The notes: generated by a model from the letters alone, not told the origin. Counted from the stretch's first letter, positions 7,162 through 16,732 are shown. The stretch: 64,000 nucleotides of DNA from Paraconexibacter sp040581415 (GCF_040581415.1 NZ_CP114014.1:5208001-5272000); one strand, 5' to 3'. Numbers and translations: made by a program.

Positions 7162-9343
7162 CGTCCGCGGCCGGGCGGCCGCGCTGCCCCTGGGGCTGCG
7201 CCGGCCGTCCGCCGACCTGCTCTTCGGCGGTGCTCTGGCGCTGCTCATGGCCGCGGTCGCCCTGGAGGGCGGCGGCGGCCTCAGCCTCGGGCCGACCACC
7301 ACGGTGGAGATGGGCCTGCAGCTCATCGGCGGCCTGGTCGGCGCGCTCGCGCTGCTGCTGACCGGCGCGCGGCGGCTGCACGGCGGCCTGTCGCTGCTGC
7401 TCTTCGCGGTGCTCGCCGCGGTGACGATCGCCTCGATCGGGTGGGCCGTCCAGCCCGCGGACGCCTGGCTCGAGAGCGCCCGCACGCTGGCGTACCTGGC
7501 GACGTTCGGCCTGGGCATCGCGCTCGTGCGCCTGGCGCCGGGGCGCTGGTCCGCCCTGCTCGGGGCGATCCTCGCCGCAGTGCTCGTCGTCTCCGCCTAC
7601 GCGCTGGCGACCAAGGTCTTCCCCGGCGCGCTCGCCGAGGACGAGACCTACGCCCGCCTGCGCGAGCCGTTCGGCTACTGGAACGCCGTGGGCCTGATGG
7701 CCGCGCTCGGCGTCCCCGGCTGCCTGTGGCTGGGCGCGCGCCGCTCCGGCCACGCCGCCGTCAACGCGCTCGCCACGCCGCTGCTCGGGCTGCTGCTGGT
7801 CGTCGTCCTGCTGGCCTACTCGCGCGGGTCGATCCTGGCCGCCGTCGCCGGCGCCGCCTTCTGGTTCACCGTCGTCCCGCTGCGCCTGCGCGGCGTCGCG
7901 GTGCTCGCCCCCGCCGCCGCCGGTGCGCTGCTCGTCAGCACCTGGGCCTTCAACACCGACGCGCTCAGCAAGGACCGCGTCCCGCTCGAGGACCGTGCCA
8001 CCGCCGGCCACGAGCTCGGTTTCGCGGTGCTGGGCCTGTCGCTGCTGCTGCTCGCCGTCGGCCTCGCGGTCGGCTTCGCGCGGTCGCGGCAGGCGCCCTC
8101 CCTGCGTGCACGCCGCCGCGCCGGAGCCGTCTGCTTCGCGGTTTTGGCCCTGGTCCCGGTCGCCGGTGCCGGCGTGCTGGCGTCCTCCGACCGCGGCCTG
8201 CAGGGCTCGATCTCCCACACGTGGAACCAGCTGACCGACCCGGACGCGATCACCCCCGCGAACGACCCGGGGCGCCTGACCGCGGTCGGCAGCGTGCGCG
8301 CGACGTACTACGAGCAGTCCCTCAAGATCTACAAGGCACGGCCGCTCTACGGCGCCGGCGCCGGCGGCTTCGCGACGGCCCGCGCCCGCTTCCGCGAGGA
8401 CGGCTACGAGGTCAAGCACGCCCACGGCTACCTCTTCCAGACCGCCGCCGACCTCGGCCTGATCGGCCTCGCCGCGAGCCTGCTGCTGCTCATCGGGTGG
8501 GGCGTCGCCGCGGCACGCACCACCGGGCTCACGCCGCGCCGCTGGCGGCAGGAGCCGTTCGACCCCGAGCGCGTCGGCCTGCTCACGCTGACCGCGATCG
8601 TCGTGGTCTTCGGCGTGCACTCCGCCGTCGACTGGACGTGGTTCGTCCCCGGGACCGCCGTCATCGCGCTGCTCTGCGCGGGCTGGGTCGCCGGTCGCGG
8701 CGACCACCGCCTCGCCCCCGTCCCGCTGACGGACCCGGCCGCCGCCGGCGCGACCGGCACGTCCACCGCCACCGGCCCGCGGGCCGCCGCGACCGCGGCT
8801 GTCGCCCGGCTCCGCGACGGCGCACGCAACCCCGTCGCCCTCGTCGCGGCGGCGGTCACCGTGGTGCTGGCCGTCTCGTTCGCCTGGGCGACGTGGCAGC
8901 CGCTGCGGTCCTTCAACGCCGGCAACGACGCCCTCGCGTTGCTCGGCGAGAACAAGGTCGACGCGGCCCGGGAGGCCGCCCAGCGCGCGGTCGACCGCGA
9001 TCCGCTGTCGATCGACCCGCTGCTGACGCTGTCCGCCGTCGAAGGCGCCGCGAAGCAGCCGAAGGCGGCCCGCGCGGCGCTTGAGCGCGCGGTCGCGCTG
9101 CAGCCCCAGAACCCGACTCCGTGGATCTACCTGGCCAGCTACGACCTGGGCGTCGGGAACGCCGCGCAGGCGCTGAAGGAGCTGGGGCCCGCGCTCTACC
9201 TCGACCCGCGGTCGACCCAGGGTGTCACACTGTTCCTGGAGGCCAGCCGCAGGACCGGCGCGACCGCCGTCACCGGCCAGACCGGGACGCCGGCAACCCC
9301 CGCCGGCGGCACTGCACCGGCTCCCGGCAGCGCAACTCCCTGA
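7130..9343 (+). CDS. O-antigen ligase/polymerase-family membrane protein with C-terminal TPR domain
   Basis: 737 residues from a TTG at 7130, overlapping the preceding gene by 32 nt. About a dozen hydrophobic helices span residues 25-560. A Wzy/WaaL-type core is suggested by the LLAYSRGSILAAVAG helix and the large periplasmic loop with YYEQSLKIYKARPLYGAGAGGF and KHAHGYLFQTAADLGLIG, where the RxxxGxGxG and H-x-H-N-like pattern of O-antigen ligases sits. Residues about 590-700 form two to three TPR-like repeats (AREAAQRAVDRDPLS, AARAALERAVALQPQNP, ALKELGPALYLDP). The enzyme would polymerise or ligate lipid-linked glycan outside the membrane. Fusion to TPRs is known in some bacterial WaaL-like proteins. 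Confidence 0.85.
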   Translation: MSAPAFSARPDVRGRAAALPLGLRRPSADLLFGGALALLMAAVALEGGGGLSLGPTTTVEMGLQLIGGLVGALALLLTGARRLHGGLSLLLFAVLAAVTIASIGWAVQPADAWLESARTLAYLATFGLGIALVRLAPGRWSALLGAILAAVLVVSAYALATKVFPGALAEDETYARLREPFGYWNAVGLMAALGVPGCLWLGARRSGHAAVNALATPLLGLLLVVVLLAYSRGSILAAVAGAAFWFTVVPLRLRGVAVLAPAAAGALLVSTWAFNTDALSKDRVPLEDRATAGHELGFAVLGLSLLLLAVGLAVGFARSRQAPSLRARRRAGAVCFAVLALVPVAGAGVLASSDRGLQGSISHTWNQLTDPDAITPANDPGRLTAVGSVRATYYEQSLKIYKARPLYGAGAGGFATARARFREDGYEVKHAHGYLFQTAADLGLIGLAASLLLLIGWGVAAARTTGLTPRRWRQEPFDPERVGLLTLTAIVVVFGVHSAVDWTWFVPGTAVIALLCAGWVAGRGDHRLAPVPLTDPAAAGATGTSTATGPRAAATAAVARLRDGARNPVALVAAAVTVVLAVSFAWATWQPLRSFNAGNDALALLGENKVDAAREAAQRAVDRDPLSIDPLLTLSAVEGAAKQPKAARAALERAVALQPQNPTPWIYLASYDLGVGNAAQALKELGPALYLDPRSTQGVTLFLEASRRTGATAVTGQTGTPATPAGGTAPAPGSATP

Positions 9344-9379
9344 CCCGTGACGGGTCCTCCGGACATCACCCCCTTTCGC

Positions 9380-11047
9380 ATGCCCCTGCTCCGCCCGCTC
9401 CGCACCCTCGCCCTCACCTGCCTCGCGCTGCTGTGCGTGTCGCTCGCCGTCACCGCAGGCCCCGCGAGTGCCAAGAAGGACCTGGAGTCGATGTTCCAGG
9501 ACGACAACTCGCTGATCTTCAACGACGCCCCCGGGGCGACCGCGAAGGTCATGGACGAGCTCAAGACGCTCGGCGTCGACCGGATCCGCGTGTCGGTCTT
9601 CTGGGCCACCGTCGCGCCCGACAGCAAGAACACCGTCCGGCCCGCCGACTTCGACGCGACGAACCCGGACGCCTATCCCCCGGGCGCCTGGGCTCGGTAC
9701 GACCAGATCGTCCGCCTCGCCCGCGAGCGCAACATCGCCGTGAACTTCAACGTCACCTCGCCGGCGCCGTTCTGGGCCACGGGGACCCCGGCCGCCGGCC
9801 GTGAGGACCTGAAGGAGACCTTCGACCCCCGGCCGAAGGAGTTCGGGCAGTTCGTCGTCGCGCTCGGCAAGCGCTACAGCGGGGCGTGGACCGCCGACGG
9901 GTCCCTGATCCCGCGCGTGCGCTACTGGTCGATCTGGAACGAGCCGAACCAGGCGGCCTGGCTGTCCCCGCAGTCCGCCCGCGACCCCCGGTCCAAGAAG
10001 GCGTTCGTCGAGACCGCGCCCGTCCTCTACCGCAACCTCGTCGACGCCGCCTGGAGCGCGCTGCAGCTGACCGATCACGGCAAGGACACGATCCTGATCG
10101 GCGAGACGGCGCCGAAGGGCCGCAAGAACGAGCTCGACACGAGCCTGCCGATGGACCCGCTGCGGTTCATCCGCAACGTCTACTGCCTCGACAAGAACCT
10201 GCAGCTGTACAAGGGCTCGTCCGCGATCATCCGCAGCTGCCCGGTCGGCCCGAAGGCGCTCACCGACTTCGTCACGCAGCACCCGGCGCTGTTCCAGGCG
10301 ACGGGCTTCGCGCACCATCCGTACGCGCTGACCTCCAAGCCGACGGCGAAGTTCACGTCCAAGGACTGGGTGACGATCGGCAACCTGCCGGACCTCACGA
10401 AGCTGCTGCGCAAGATCTACCAGCGGTACCGCCAGCTGATCCCGGACAAGCAGAAGAACGTGCCGCTGTACCTGACCGAGTTCGGGTACCAGTCACGCCC
10501 GCCGGACCCGACCGGCGTGAGCCTCAAGCAGCAGGCCGCGTTCAACAACGAGTCCGAGTACCTCGCGTGGAAGGACCCGAACGCGCGGACGCTGAGCCAG
10601 TTCCTGCTCGTCGACGACAAGCCGATCGAGGGCAAATCGGACCTCGAGCGCTTCGGCAAGACGTTCCAGACCGGGCTGCTCAGCTGCACCTACATCAAGG
10701 CGTCGGACACCTGCGAGACCGGCAAGCGCAAGCCCGCGTACGGCGCCTACGCGCTGGGGATCCACCTGCCGTCCGCCCGCGCGACCTCGACCCGGAACCT
10801 GAAGGTCTGGGGCGTCGCGCGGATCGCCCCGCGGGGCAAGGTCAAGATCACCGTCGAGCTGCGCTCAGCGAAGAAGGGCAGCCGCTTCAAGAAGGCGGGG
10901 TCGCTGACGACCGACGCCAAGCGCGGCTACGTCTTCGGCAACGTGAAGGTCGCCCGCGCCGGCGACGTGCGGCTGGCCTACAAGGCGGCGAACGGGCTGA
11001 CGTACCACTCCCGCCCGGTCGCCTTCGCGCTCAAGAAGAAGAAGTAG
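9380..11047 (+). CDS. Secreted clan GH-A glycoside hydrolase
   Basis: 555 residues from the ATG at 9380, chosen because it begins directly at a signal peptide (MPLLRPLRTLALTCLALL, cleavage near GPASA). A GTG at 9347 is in frame. The catalytic barrel shows VDRIRVSVFWATVAP, IAVNFNVTSPAPFWA, the acid/base glutamate in YWSIWNEPNQ and the nucleophile in LYLTEFGYQS, the two-glutamate arrangement of clan GH-A families such as GH5 and GH39. A C-terminal beta domain follows (about 470-555). It likely trims or remodels the exported glycan. It is the last gene of the rightward run and its end overlaps the convergent gene at 11031 by 17 nt. Confidence 0.85.
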   Translation: MPLLRPLRTLALTCLALLCVSLAVTAGPASAKKDLESMFQDDNSLIFNDAPGATAKVMDELKTLGVDRIRVSVFWATVAPDSKNTVRPADFDATNPDAYPPGAWARYDQIVRLARERNIAVNFNVTSPAPFWATGTPAAGREDLKETFDPRPKEFGQFVVALGKRYSGAWTADGSLIPRVRYWSIWNEPNQAAWLSPQSARDPRSKKAFVETAPVLYRNLVDAAWSALQLTDHGKDTILIGETAPKGRKNELDTSLPMDPLRFIRNVYCLDKNLQLYKGSSAIIRSCPVGPKALTDFVTQHPALFQATGFAHHPYALTSKPTAKFTSKDWVTIGNLPDLTKLLRKIYQRYRQLIPDKQKNVPLYLTEFGYQSRPPDPTGVSLKQQAAFNNESEYLAWKDPNARTLSQFLLVDDKPIEGKSDLERFGKTFQTGLLSCTYIKASDTCETGKRKPAYGAYALGIHLPSARATSTRNLKVWGVARIAPRGKVKITVELRSAKKGSRFKKAGSLTTDAKRGYVFGNVKVARAGDVRLAYKAANGLTYHSRPVAFALKKKK

Positions 11048-12302
11048 CGCCCGGGCCGCCGAGGGCGGGGCCGGACGCGGCGCGGTCGTCCGCGTCGTCC
11101 AGCAGCTCGGGCGGGAGCCGCCCGGGACCGCCGGCGTCCGTCGCGGCGCGCAGGAGCTGCTCGTACTCGTCGGTGACCGCGCTCCACGAGTAGCGCTTGG
11201 CGCGCTCCAGCGCCTTCGCCCGGAGGTCCTTGACCAGCTCAGGCTCGGCGAGCAGGCGCTCGAGCTGCGCCGTGAGCGACGGGACGCCCTCCTGGCCGCT
11301 GAACGTCAGGCCGGCGTCGCCGACCGTCTCCACGTTCGGGGCGTGGTCGTTGACCAGCACCGCGTTGCCCGCCGCGAGCGCTTCCAGGATGACCGGGTGC
11401 GTCCCGCCGACCTCGGTGGGCGCGCAGAAGACGTAGGCGTGGCGCTGCAGCTCCCAGTAGCCCTGGCCGAAGATGTAGCCGGGGAAGATGACGCGGGGGT
11501 CGCCCTTGCGGCGGACCTGGCGGATGTACTCGTCCGCGTACGGCGCCCCGCCGACGATCACGAGCTTCATGCCCTTGGCCTTCGCCTCCGGTATGCGGGC
11601 GAACGCGTCGACGAGCAGGTGCGGGTTGTTCTCGGGCTCGAGGCGGCCGACGAACAGGATGTAGCGGTCGGGCTCCAGGCCGAGGCGGTCGAGCGTCGCG
11701 CTGCCCTCGAACCCCGGATCCTCGACGCCGTAGGGGACGACGCCGATCCGCCGGCCGTAGCGCTCGCCGAAGATCTCGGCGACGGCGTGGCTGTCGGTGA
11801 TCGCGGTGTCGGCCCAGCGGGGTGACTGGCGCTCGGCGAAGCGCAGGTAGGCCTTCGCGATGGCGGGCCACTTGGAGCGGTCGGAGTCCAGGCCGTCGAC
11901 GTTGATGACCGTCGGGATGCCGGCGGCGCGCGTGATCAGGCACATCGGCGAGTTTCCGGCGATGAAGAACAGCGCCACGTCCGGCTTCAGCGTGCGGGCG
12001 GCGTGCACCGCCGACAGGAACGTGTGCGTGAACGTGTCCAGGTACTTGTTGCGGACCGTCGGGATGTGGACCAGGCGCGCGCCCTTCCACTCCTTCAGGC
12101 GCGGATCGACCACGTGCGGACGGCAGTAGACGATGACCTCGTGGCCCTTCGCGGTCAGCCGGCTGGCCAGCTGCTCGGCGGCCGTCTCGAAACCGCTGTA
12201 GGACGCCGGGATGCCGCGGGTCCCGAGGATCGCGATGCGCAGCGGTCGACCCGTCGGTCCGGGCGGGTTCGTCGCGGTCTCGCCCGCGGGGGTCCTAGCC
12301 AT
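11031..12302 (-). CDS. Glycosyltransferase (DUF1972/rhamnosyltransferase-like GT4)
   Basis: 423 residues. The ATG at 12302 overlaps the stop of the upstream gene and is preferred over a longer start. The N-terminus LRIAILGTRGIPASYSGFETAAEQLA is the characteristic opening of DUF1972-type GT4 enzymes. It is followed by INVDGLDSDRSKW, ADTAITDSHAVAEIF, RYILFVGRLEPENNPHLLVDAF and CAPTEVGGTHPVILEALAAGNAVLV. Family members add rhamnose or related sugars to lipid-linked glycans. It pairs with the GT4 gene at 12295, running leftward toward the convergent glycosidase gene. The C-tail after about residue 400 is low complexity. Confidence 0.88.
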   Translation of the reverse strand: MARTPAGETATNPPGPTGRPLRIAILGTRGIPASYSGFETAAEQLASRLTAKGHEVIVYCRPHVVDPRLKEWKGARLVHIPTVRNKYLDTFTHTFLSAVHAARTLKPDVALFFIAGNSPMCLITRAAGIPTVINVDGLDSDRSKWPAIAKAYLRFAERQSPRWADTAITDSHAVAEIFGERYGRRIGVVPYGVEDPGFEGSATLDRLGLEPDRYILFVGRLEPENNPHLLVDAFARIPEAKAKGMKLVIVGGAPYADEYIRQVRRKGDPRVIFPGYIFGQGYWELQRHAYVFCAPTEVGGTHPVILEALAAGNAVLVNDHAPNVETVGDAGLTFSGQEGVPSLTAQLERLLAEPELVKDLRAKALERAKRYSWSAVTDEYEQLLRAATDAGGPGRLPPELLDDADDRAASGPALGGPGATSSS

Positions 12303-13380
12303 CGGCCGCGAGGTTATAGGCCCGCACATGGGCACGGGCGGCCCGTACCCAGGAGAGCTCGGCGGCCTGCCGGCGGCCGCGTTCGGTCAGGTCCGCGCGG
12401 AGCGCCCGGTCGGAGGTGACGCGGCGGATCGTCGCTGCGAGGTCCTGCGGGTCGTAGGGGTCGACGTAGAGCGCCGCGTCGCCGCAGGTCTCGGTCAGGC
12501 CGGGGGAGCGGGCGGCGATCACCGGGACGCCGGCGGCCATGGCCTCGACGGCGGTCAGGCCGAAGCCCTCGTGGAGGCTGGGGAGGACGAGCGCGATCGC
12601 GTCGTTCAGCAGGGCGGCGAGCGTCTCGGGCTCAGGGCGGTCGACGACGTGGATGCCGTCGTTCGCGCGGGGGTGGCCGACCGGTGGCCGGGCCGTCCCC
12701 GCGAGGACGAGCGGCGGGGCGGCGTTCCGGTCCGCGGCGGTCTCCGCGTCTGTCCCTGCCGCGGTGAGGACGTCCGCCCGGAGCAGCCGGTGGGCCGCCA
12801 GGAGCAGACCGAGGTTCTTGCGCGGCTCGTCGTCCCCGATGTAGAGGAGGTGGCTGGCCCCGCCGCGCGGGCGGCTCGCGTCGACCTCCTGGCCGGGACC
12901 GTGCCGCGCCACCACGATGCGCTCCTCGGGGACGCCCCAGCGCGCGCGGACGTCCATCGCGGTCGTGTGGGAGACCGCGACGACGGCGTCGGCGTGGCGG
13001 GCCGCGGTCCGGTGCGTGATCGACGCCCAGCGGCGGAAGGCCGGGTCGAAGCACTCGGGGACGCGCTCGAAGGCGAGGTCGTGGACGGTCACGACCTGTG
13101 GGGTGCGGGTGCGCGGCGCGTAGGCCGGGAGCGGGTGGTGGATGACGTCGGCCTGGACGGCGGCCGCGCGGGCGGGCAGGGCGACGGTCGTCCACCAGGC
13201 GTCCGTCCCGGCGTTGAGCGCGCTGCGCCAGCCCCCGCCTGCGGGGGCCCGGCGGGCGGTGTTCTGCGCCTCGACGACCTCGACGCCTAGCGGCTGCAGC
13301 GCGTCGATGAGCCGCGCGAGGTAGACGCCGGTGCCGGAGGGGCCGCGGAGGGCGAAGGTGGTGTCGATCAGGACGCGCAT
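12295..13380 (-). CDS. Glycosyltransferase family 4
   Basis: 361 residues from the ATG at 13380 (MRVLIDTTF). The reading frame stays open upstream, but that would run into the divergent gene at 13499. GT-B features are GPSGTGVYLARLIDAL (glycine-rich donor-side loop), VIHHPLPAYAP, VVTVHDLAFERVPE, ADAVVAVSHTTAMDV, LLYIGDDEPRKNLGLLLAAH and LPSLHEGFGLTAVEAMAAGVPVIAA. The 4-nt overlap with the next gene implies coupled translation. A TACGCT box about 37 nt upstream (13418-13423 on this strand) could be its promoter, giving a normal leader in contrast to many neighbours. Confidence 0.88.
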   Translation of the reverse strand: MRVLIDTTFALRGPSGTGVYLARLIDALQPLGVEVVEAQNTARRAPAGGGWRSALNAGTDAWWTTVALPARAAAVQADVIHHPLPAYAPRTRTPQVVTVHDLAFERVPECFDPAFRRWASITHRTAARHADAVVAVSHTTAMDVRARWGVPEERIVVARHGPGQEVDASRPRGGASHLLYIGDDEPRKNLGLLLAAHRLLRADVLTAAGTDAETAADRNAAPPLVLAGTARPPVGHPRANDGIHVVDRPEPETLAALLNDAIALVLPSLHEGFGLTAVEAMAAGVPVIAARSPGLTETCGDAALYVDPYDPQDLAATIRRVTSDRALRADLTERGRRQAAELSWVRAARAHVRAYNLAADG

Positions 13381-13484
13381 GGGGTGGTCCGCGGGCTGCG
13401 TGCCCGCGCCGGGTGCCAGCGTATGCGGTCGGCCGCCCGTGGGTGCGGGTGCGGGGACGGGGCGACATGGCACGGCCGTCCCAC

Positions 13485-13490
13485 TACGCT
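13485..13490 (+). promoter_or_regulatory. Candidate -10 box TACGCT for the gene at 13499
   Basis: TACGCT lies 8 nt before the GTG at 13499, the spacing expected for a leaderless message. Confidence 0.45.
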
Positions 13491-13498
13491 CTGCCCCG

Positions 13499-14437
13499 GT
13501 GTCCCCGTTCGTCGTCGCCATCCCCGTCGCCGCGGGGACCGTGGACCATGCGAGGGTCGCCGACCTGCTCGCGTCGATCGCGGCGCACGAACCCCGCGCG
13601 ACCGACGTCCTGATCGTCGACGACGAGGGCGGCCGCGCACCGGCCCCGCGCAGCTGGCCCCACCCGTCCTCCCCGTCCCGCCCGCCGGGGGCGGCGTTCA
13701 CCGTCAGCGTGCTGCCCAACCCCCGCCGCGGCCGCGGGATCCCGTCGCTCGGGGGGACGACGGCCGGGACGCTCGCGGCGCTCGCCTGGGCGCACGCACG
13801 CCGGCCCGGGGCCTGGGTCCTGCGCCTCGATGCCGACGCGCTCGTCATCGGCCCGTTTGCCGACGCGATCGACGCGGCACTCCAGCCGGGGGACGGCATC
13901 CTCGGCTCCTGTCACCGCACGTGCAACGGGAACGTCCGCGACGTGGGCGCGATCGCCGCGGAGGTCGCGCGCCACCGCCGTCCCGTCTGGGCCTGGCGAC
14001 ACCCGCCGCGCCGCCCGTGGTGGATCCGCCCGGCGGACCCGCACGTGCGCGACGTCCTGCGCGGCGCGGCCCGCAGCGGCTACGTACCCGGCGAGCACTG
14101 CATCGCCGCCGGGTGCGCGATCAGCCCCGCGCTGGTCGGCGCCCTCGCCGCCCGCGGGTGGCTCGACGACCCCACGCGCTGGCTCCACGCGCGGCTCGGG
14201 GACGACATGGTCCTCGGCGCTATGACGCGGGCGTGCGGCCTTGCGCTCCGCGACCTGCCGGCCGTCTTCGGGATCACCCACCGCGGGCTGCCGGACAGCC
14301 CGCCCGCACTCCGCGAGCGCGGGTTCGCCATCATCCACTCCGTGAAGAACGACCCGGCGTCGTCCGAGGAGCAGATCCGCGCGTTCTTCGCCGCCGCGCG
14401 CGACAGCGCCACGCCGGCCGCGGAGCCCGTCGCCTGA
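13499..14437 (+). CDS. Probable glycosyltransferase, GT2-like (divergent)
   Basis: 312 residues from the GTG at 13499. GT-A hints are PFVVAIPVAAG at the start, VLIVDDEGG as second strand, and WVLRLDADALVIGPFADAID, where LDAD is the likely metal-binding motif near residue 115. The middle carries HCIAAGCAISPALVGALAARGWLDDPTRW and LGDDMVLGAMTRACG, similar to acceptor-side segments of GT2 enzymes. I cannot place it in a named subfamily. It is first in a three-gene overlapping operon with two GT4 genes (TGATG junction with the next gene), which supports a glycan role. Confidence 0.7.
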   Translation: MSPFVVAIPVAAGTVDHARVADLLASIAAHEPRATDVLIVDDEGGRAPAPRSWPHPSSPSRPPGAAFTVSVLPNPRRGRGIPSLGGTTAGTLAALAWAHARRPGAWVLRLDADALVIGPFADAIDAALQPGDGILGSCHRTCNGNVRDVGAIAAEVARHRRPVWAWRHPPRRPWWIRPADPHVRDVLRGAARSGYVPGEHCIAAGCAISPALVGALAARGWLDDPTRWLHARLGDDMVLGAMTRACGLALRDLPAVFGITHRGLPDSPPALRERGFAIIHSVKNDPASSEEQIRAFFAAARDSATPAAEPVA

Positions 14438-15465
14438 TGCGCATGCTCGGCGTGCATCCGGTCGACCATCCCGGCGGGGCGGAGGTCGGCTTCCTGCGCC
14501 TGTCGCAGCGGCTGCGCGACCGCGGCTGGGACATCACGATGAGCACCCCGGGCGACGACGGGCCGCTGACGACCGCGGGCTTCGCGCACACCAAGCTCGA
14601 CGTTGGCCGCCTCGGCGCCGGCGAGGGCGCCCGGGCCGTCGCCTCCTGGCCGCGGGCGCGCAGCCTGGCGAAGGACACGGACGTCGTCTACCTGAACTCC
14701 ACCGTCTGCGGGCGGCTGCTCCCCGCGCTGCGCGGCCTCCACACCGTCCTGCACGTCCACGACATCGTCGACCGCGTCCCGCGGCACTGGCACCACGCCA
14801 AGGTCGTCCTCGCCGACTCCGAGGCCGTCGCCGAGCGCCTCACCGGCCTCGACGCCCACGTCGTCTACTGCCCGATCGAGCTCGACCCACCGGCCGCCGA
14901 CGCCCCGTGGCCCGCGACGATCGGCGGCGACGGTGCATCCGTCGTCCCCGACGGCCCGATCATCGGCTTCGTCGGCCGCATCGAACCGCGCAAAGGCGTC
15001 ATCGACCTCGTCAACGCCGCGCCCGCGCTGCACGCCGCCCTGCCCGGCGCGCGGATCATCGTCATGGGCGACGACCCGTACGAGTCGAACCCCGCCTACC
15101 TCGCGGAGGTCAGGGCGGCGACCGCGGTCGAGCACCTGCCGTGGATCGCCAACGCGTCGGGCGTCATGCGCCACCTCGACGTGCTGGTCGCGCCGTCGCA
15201 CCAGGAGCCGTTCGGGACCGTGCTCAGCGAGGCGATGGCGGTCGGCACACCGGTCGTCGCCACGCGGGTCGGCGGGCTCGCGGAGGTCGTCGAGGACGGT
15301 GTCACCGGCGTCCTCGTGGAACCCGGCCAGCCGGACGCGCTGGCCGCCGGCGTCCTCCGGGTCCTCGCCGACCGCACGCAGATGGGGAGCGCCGCCCGGG
15401 TCGCAGCACAGCGCTTCGGCGCCGACGCCTACGCCGATCGCGTCGAGGCGCTCATCCGCCCGTGA
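14437..15465 (+). CDS. Glycosyltransferase family 4
   Basis: 342 residues. The ATG shares a base with the preceding TGA. The compact N-terminal half starts MRMLGVHPVDHPGGAEVGFLRLSQRL, with the GGAE loop typical of GT4, then DVVYLNSTV and TVLHVHDIVDRVP. The donor half has IIGFVGRIEPRKGVIDLVNAAP, ARIIVMGDDP and VAPSHQEPFGTVLSEAMAVGTPVVATRVGGLAEVV, with the E-x7-E motif intact. Cytoplasmic enzyme that probably extends a lipid-linked oligosaccharide. Its stop overlaps the GTG of the next gene by 4 nt. Confidence 0.9.
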   Translation: MRMLGVHPVDHPGGAEVGFLRLSQRLRDRGWDITMSTPGDDGPLTTAGFAHTKLDVGRLGAGEGARAVASWPRARSLAKDTDVVYLNSTVCGRLLPALRGLHTVLHVHDIVDRVPRHWHHAKVVLADSEAVAERLTGLDAHVVYCPIELDPPAADAPWPATIGGDGASVVPDGPIIGFVGRIEPRKGVIDLVNAAPALHAALPGARIIVMGDDPYESNPAYLAEVRAATAVEHLPWIANASGVMRHLDVLVAPSHQEPFGTVLSEAMAVGTPVVATRVGGLAEVVEDGVTGVLVEPGQPDALAAGVLRVLADRTQMGSAARVAAQRFGADAYADRVEALIRP

Positions 15466-16538
15466 CCGCGCCCCGCCGCCCGTCGAGTGCCCCGTCCGAC
15501 AGCGCGAAGGCCGCGGCCGCTGAGGAAGAGGTCCAGCGCGAGGCCCGCGCCCGTCGCCGGCGCGAGCGCCGCGCCAGCCGTGCCGCCGGGGGTCCCGAGG
15601 GCCTGCGCGTGTGCTTCGACAGCCGCGCCGCCGGCGACCCACGCGGCATCGGCCGCTACGTGCGGAGCCTGCTCGACGCGCTGCAGCGGACCGCCGAGCC
15701 GGGCGACGAGATCATCGAGGGGCACCGGCCGCGCGGTGTCGACGTCTACCACTCGCCGTGGATCGACGGGGCCGCGCTACGCGCCGCGATCCCGCAGGTG
15801 GTGACGCTGCACGACCTCGTCCCCCTCAAGCGCCGTGCCGAGTACCTGCGCACCGGCGTCCGGTTCCGGCTGCGCTACGCGGCCATCGCTAGGGCGCAGC
15901 GGGTGATCGTCCCGACGCAGGCGGTCGCCGACGACGCGGTCAAGCACCTGCGCGTCCCGGAGGCGAACCTCGTCGTCGTCAGCGAGGCCCCGATCGCCGC
16001 GATGTATCCGCGTCCCGACGACGAGGTCGCGGCGGTCCGTGCCCGGTACGGACTACCCGACGGCGAGTACCTCGTCTGGGTCGGCGGCATGGAGCACCCC
16101 GACCCGCGCAAGCGCGTCGCCGCACTGGCCGACACGCCGCGTGACCTGCCGTTGGTGCTCGTCGGCCCGGCCCGTCCGTGGGCGAAGGACCTCGGCAAGC
16201 GCGAGGGCATCACGATCACCGGCCACGTGACCGACGATGAACTGGCCGCGCTCTACACCGGTGCCCGCGCGCTCGTGTTCCCGTCCGACGACGAGGGCTT
16301 CGGGCTGCCGACGGTCGAGGCGCTCGCGTGCGGCACGCCCGTCGTCGCCTGCGACGTCCCGGCGCTGCGCGAGGTCCTCGGGGAGCGCGCGGTCTTCGTC
16401 GCGCAGGACGACCTGCCGGGGTTGATGGCCGCGGGGGCCGCGGCGAGCCGGCCCGCGCCGCCGCCGCCGCCGTTCACGTGGGAGGACGCGGCCCGAGCGA
16501 CGTGGGGTGTGTACCGGGACGTGGCCGGAAGACGCTGA
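15462..16538 (+). CDS. Glycosyltransferase family 4 with basic N-terminal extension
   Basis: 358 residues from the GTG at 15462, overlapping the previous stop (GTGA). The first 45 residues are charged and Ala/Arg/Glu-rich (EEEVQREARARRRRERRASR) and precede the catalytic start LRVCFDSRAAGDPRGIGRYVRSLLDAL. GT4 landmarks are VVTLHDLVPLKRR, VIVPTQAVADDAV, VWVGGMEHPDPRKRV and VFPSDDEGFGLPTVEALACGTPVVACDVPALREVL. The basic extension could contact membrane lipid, as in other peripheral GT-B enzymes (inference). The gene ends where a 500-bp repeat-rich stretch begins. Confidence 0.88.
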   Translation: MTAPRRPSSAPSDSAKAAAAEEEVQREARARRRRERRASRAAGGPEGLRVCFDSRAAGDPRGIGRYVRSLLDALQRTAEPGDEIIEGHRPRGVDVYHSPWIDGAALRAAIPQVVTLHDLVPLKRRAEYLRTGVRFRLRYAAIARAQRVIVPTQAVADDAVKHLRVPEANLVVVSEAPIAAMYPRPDDEVAAVRARYGLPDGEYLVWVGGMEHPDPRKRVAALADTPRDLPLVLVGPARPWAKDLGKREGITITGHVTDDELAALYTGARALVFPSDDEGFGLPTVEALACGTPVVACDVPALREVLGERAVFVAQDDLPGLMAAGAAASRPAPPPPPFTWEDAARATWGVYRDVAGRR

Positions 16539-16553
16539 CGGGCTGGGTCGGCG

Positions 16554-16606
16554 GGGCTTCGGGCTTCGGGCTTCGGGCTTCGGGCTTCGGGCTTCGGGCT
16601 TCGGGC
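16554..16606. repeat. Heptamer tandem repeat (GGGCTTC)n
   Basis: Seven perfect head-to-tail copies of GGGCTTC plus a partial eighth, starting 16 nt after the glycosyltransferase stop. A perfect array like this is prone to slippage. Confidence 0.95.
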
Positions 16607-16732
16607 GAGGGTGGTCGGTGCTGTGCTCTGAGGCGTGTTCGTCGGTGCCGCCGGGTGTCGGCCGTCCCCCTACGCCGCTGGTTCGCGCGGCATCCAGGGA
16701 CCAGGCCACCTGCGCTCGCTCACGAACGCGGC

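Noticed and set aside
7109..10318. Very long open frame on the minus strand (about 1069 codons) opposite the ligase and glycosidase genes
   Set aside because: Arg/Ala/Gly/Gln-rich with no domain. It is the antisense shadow of two well-supported plus-strand genes, expected in very GC-rich DNA.
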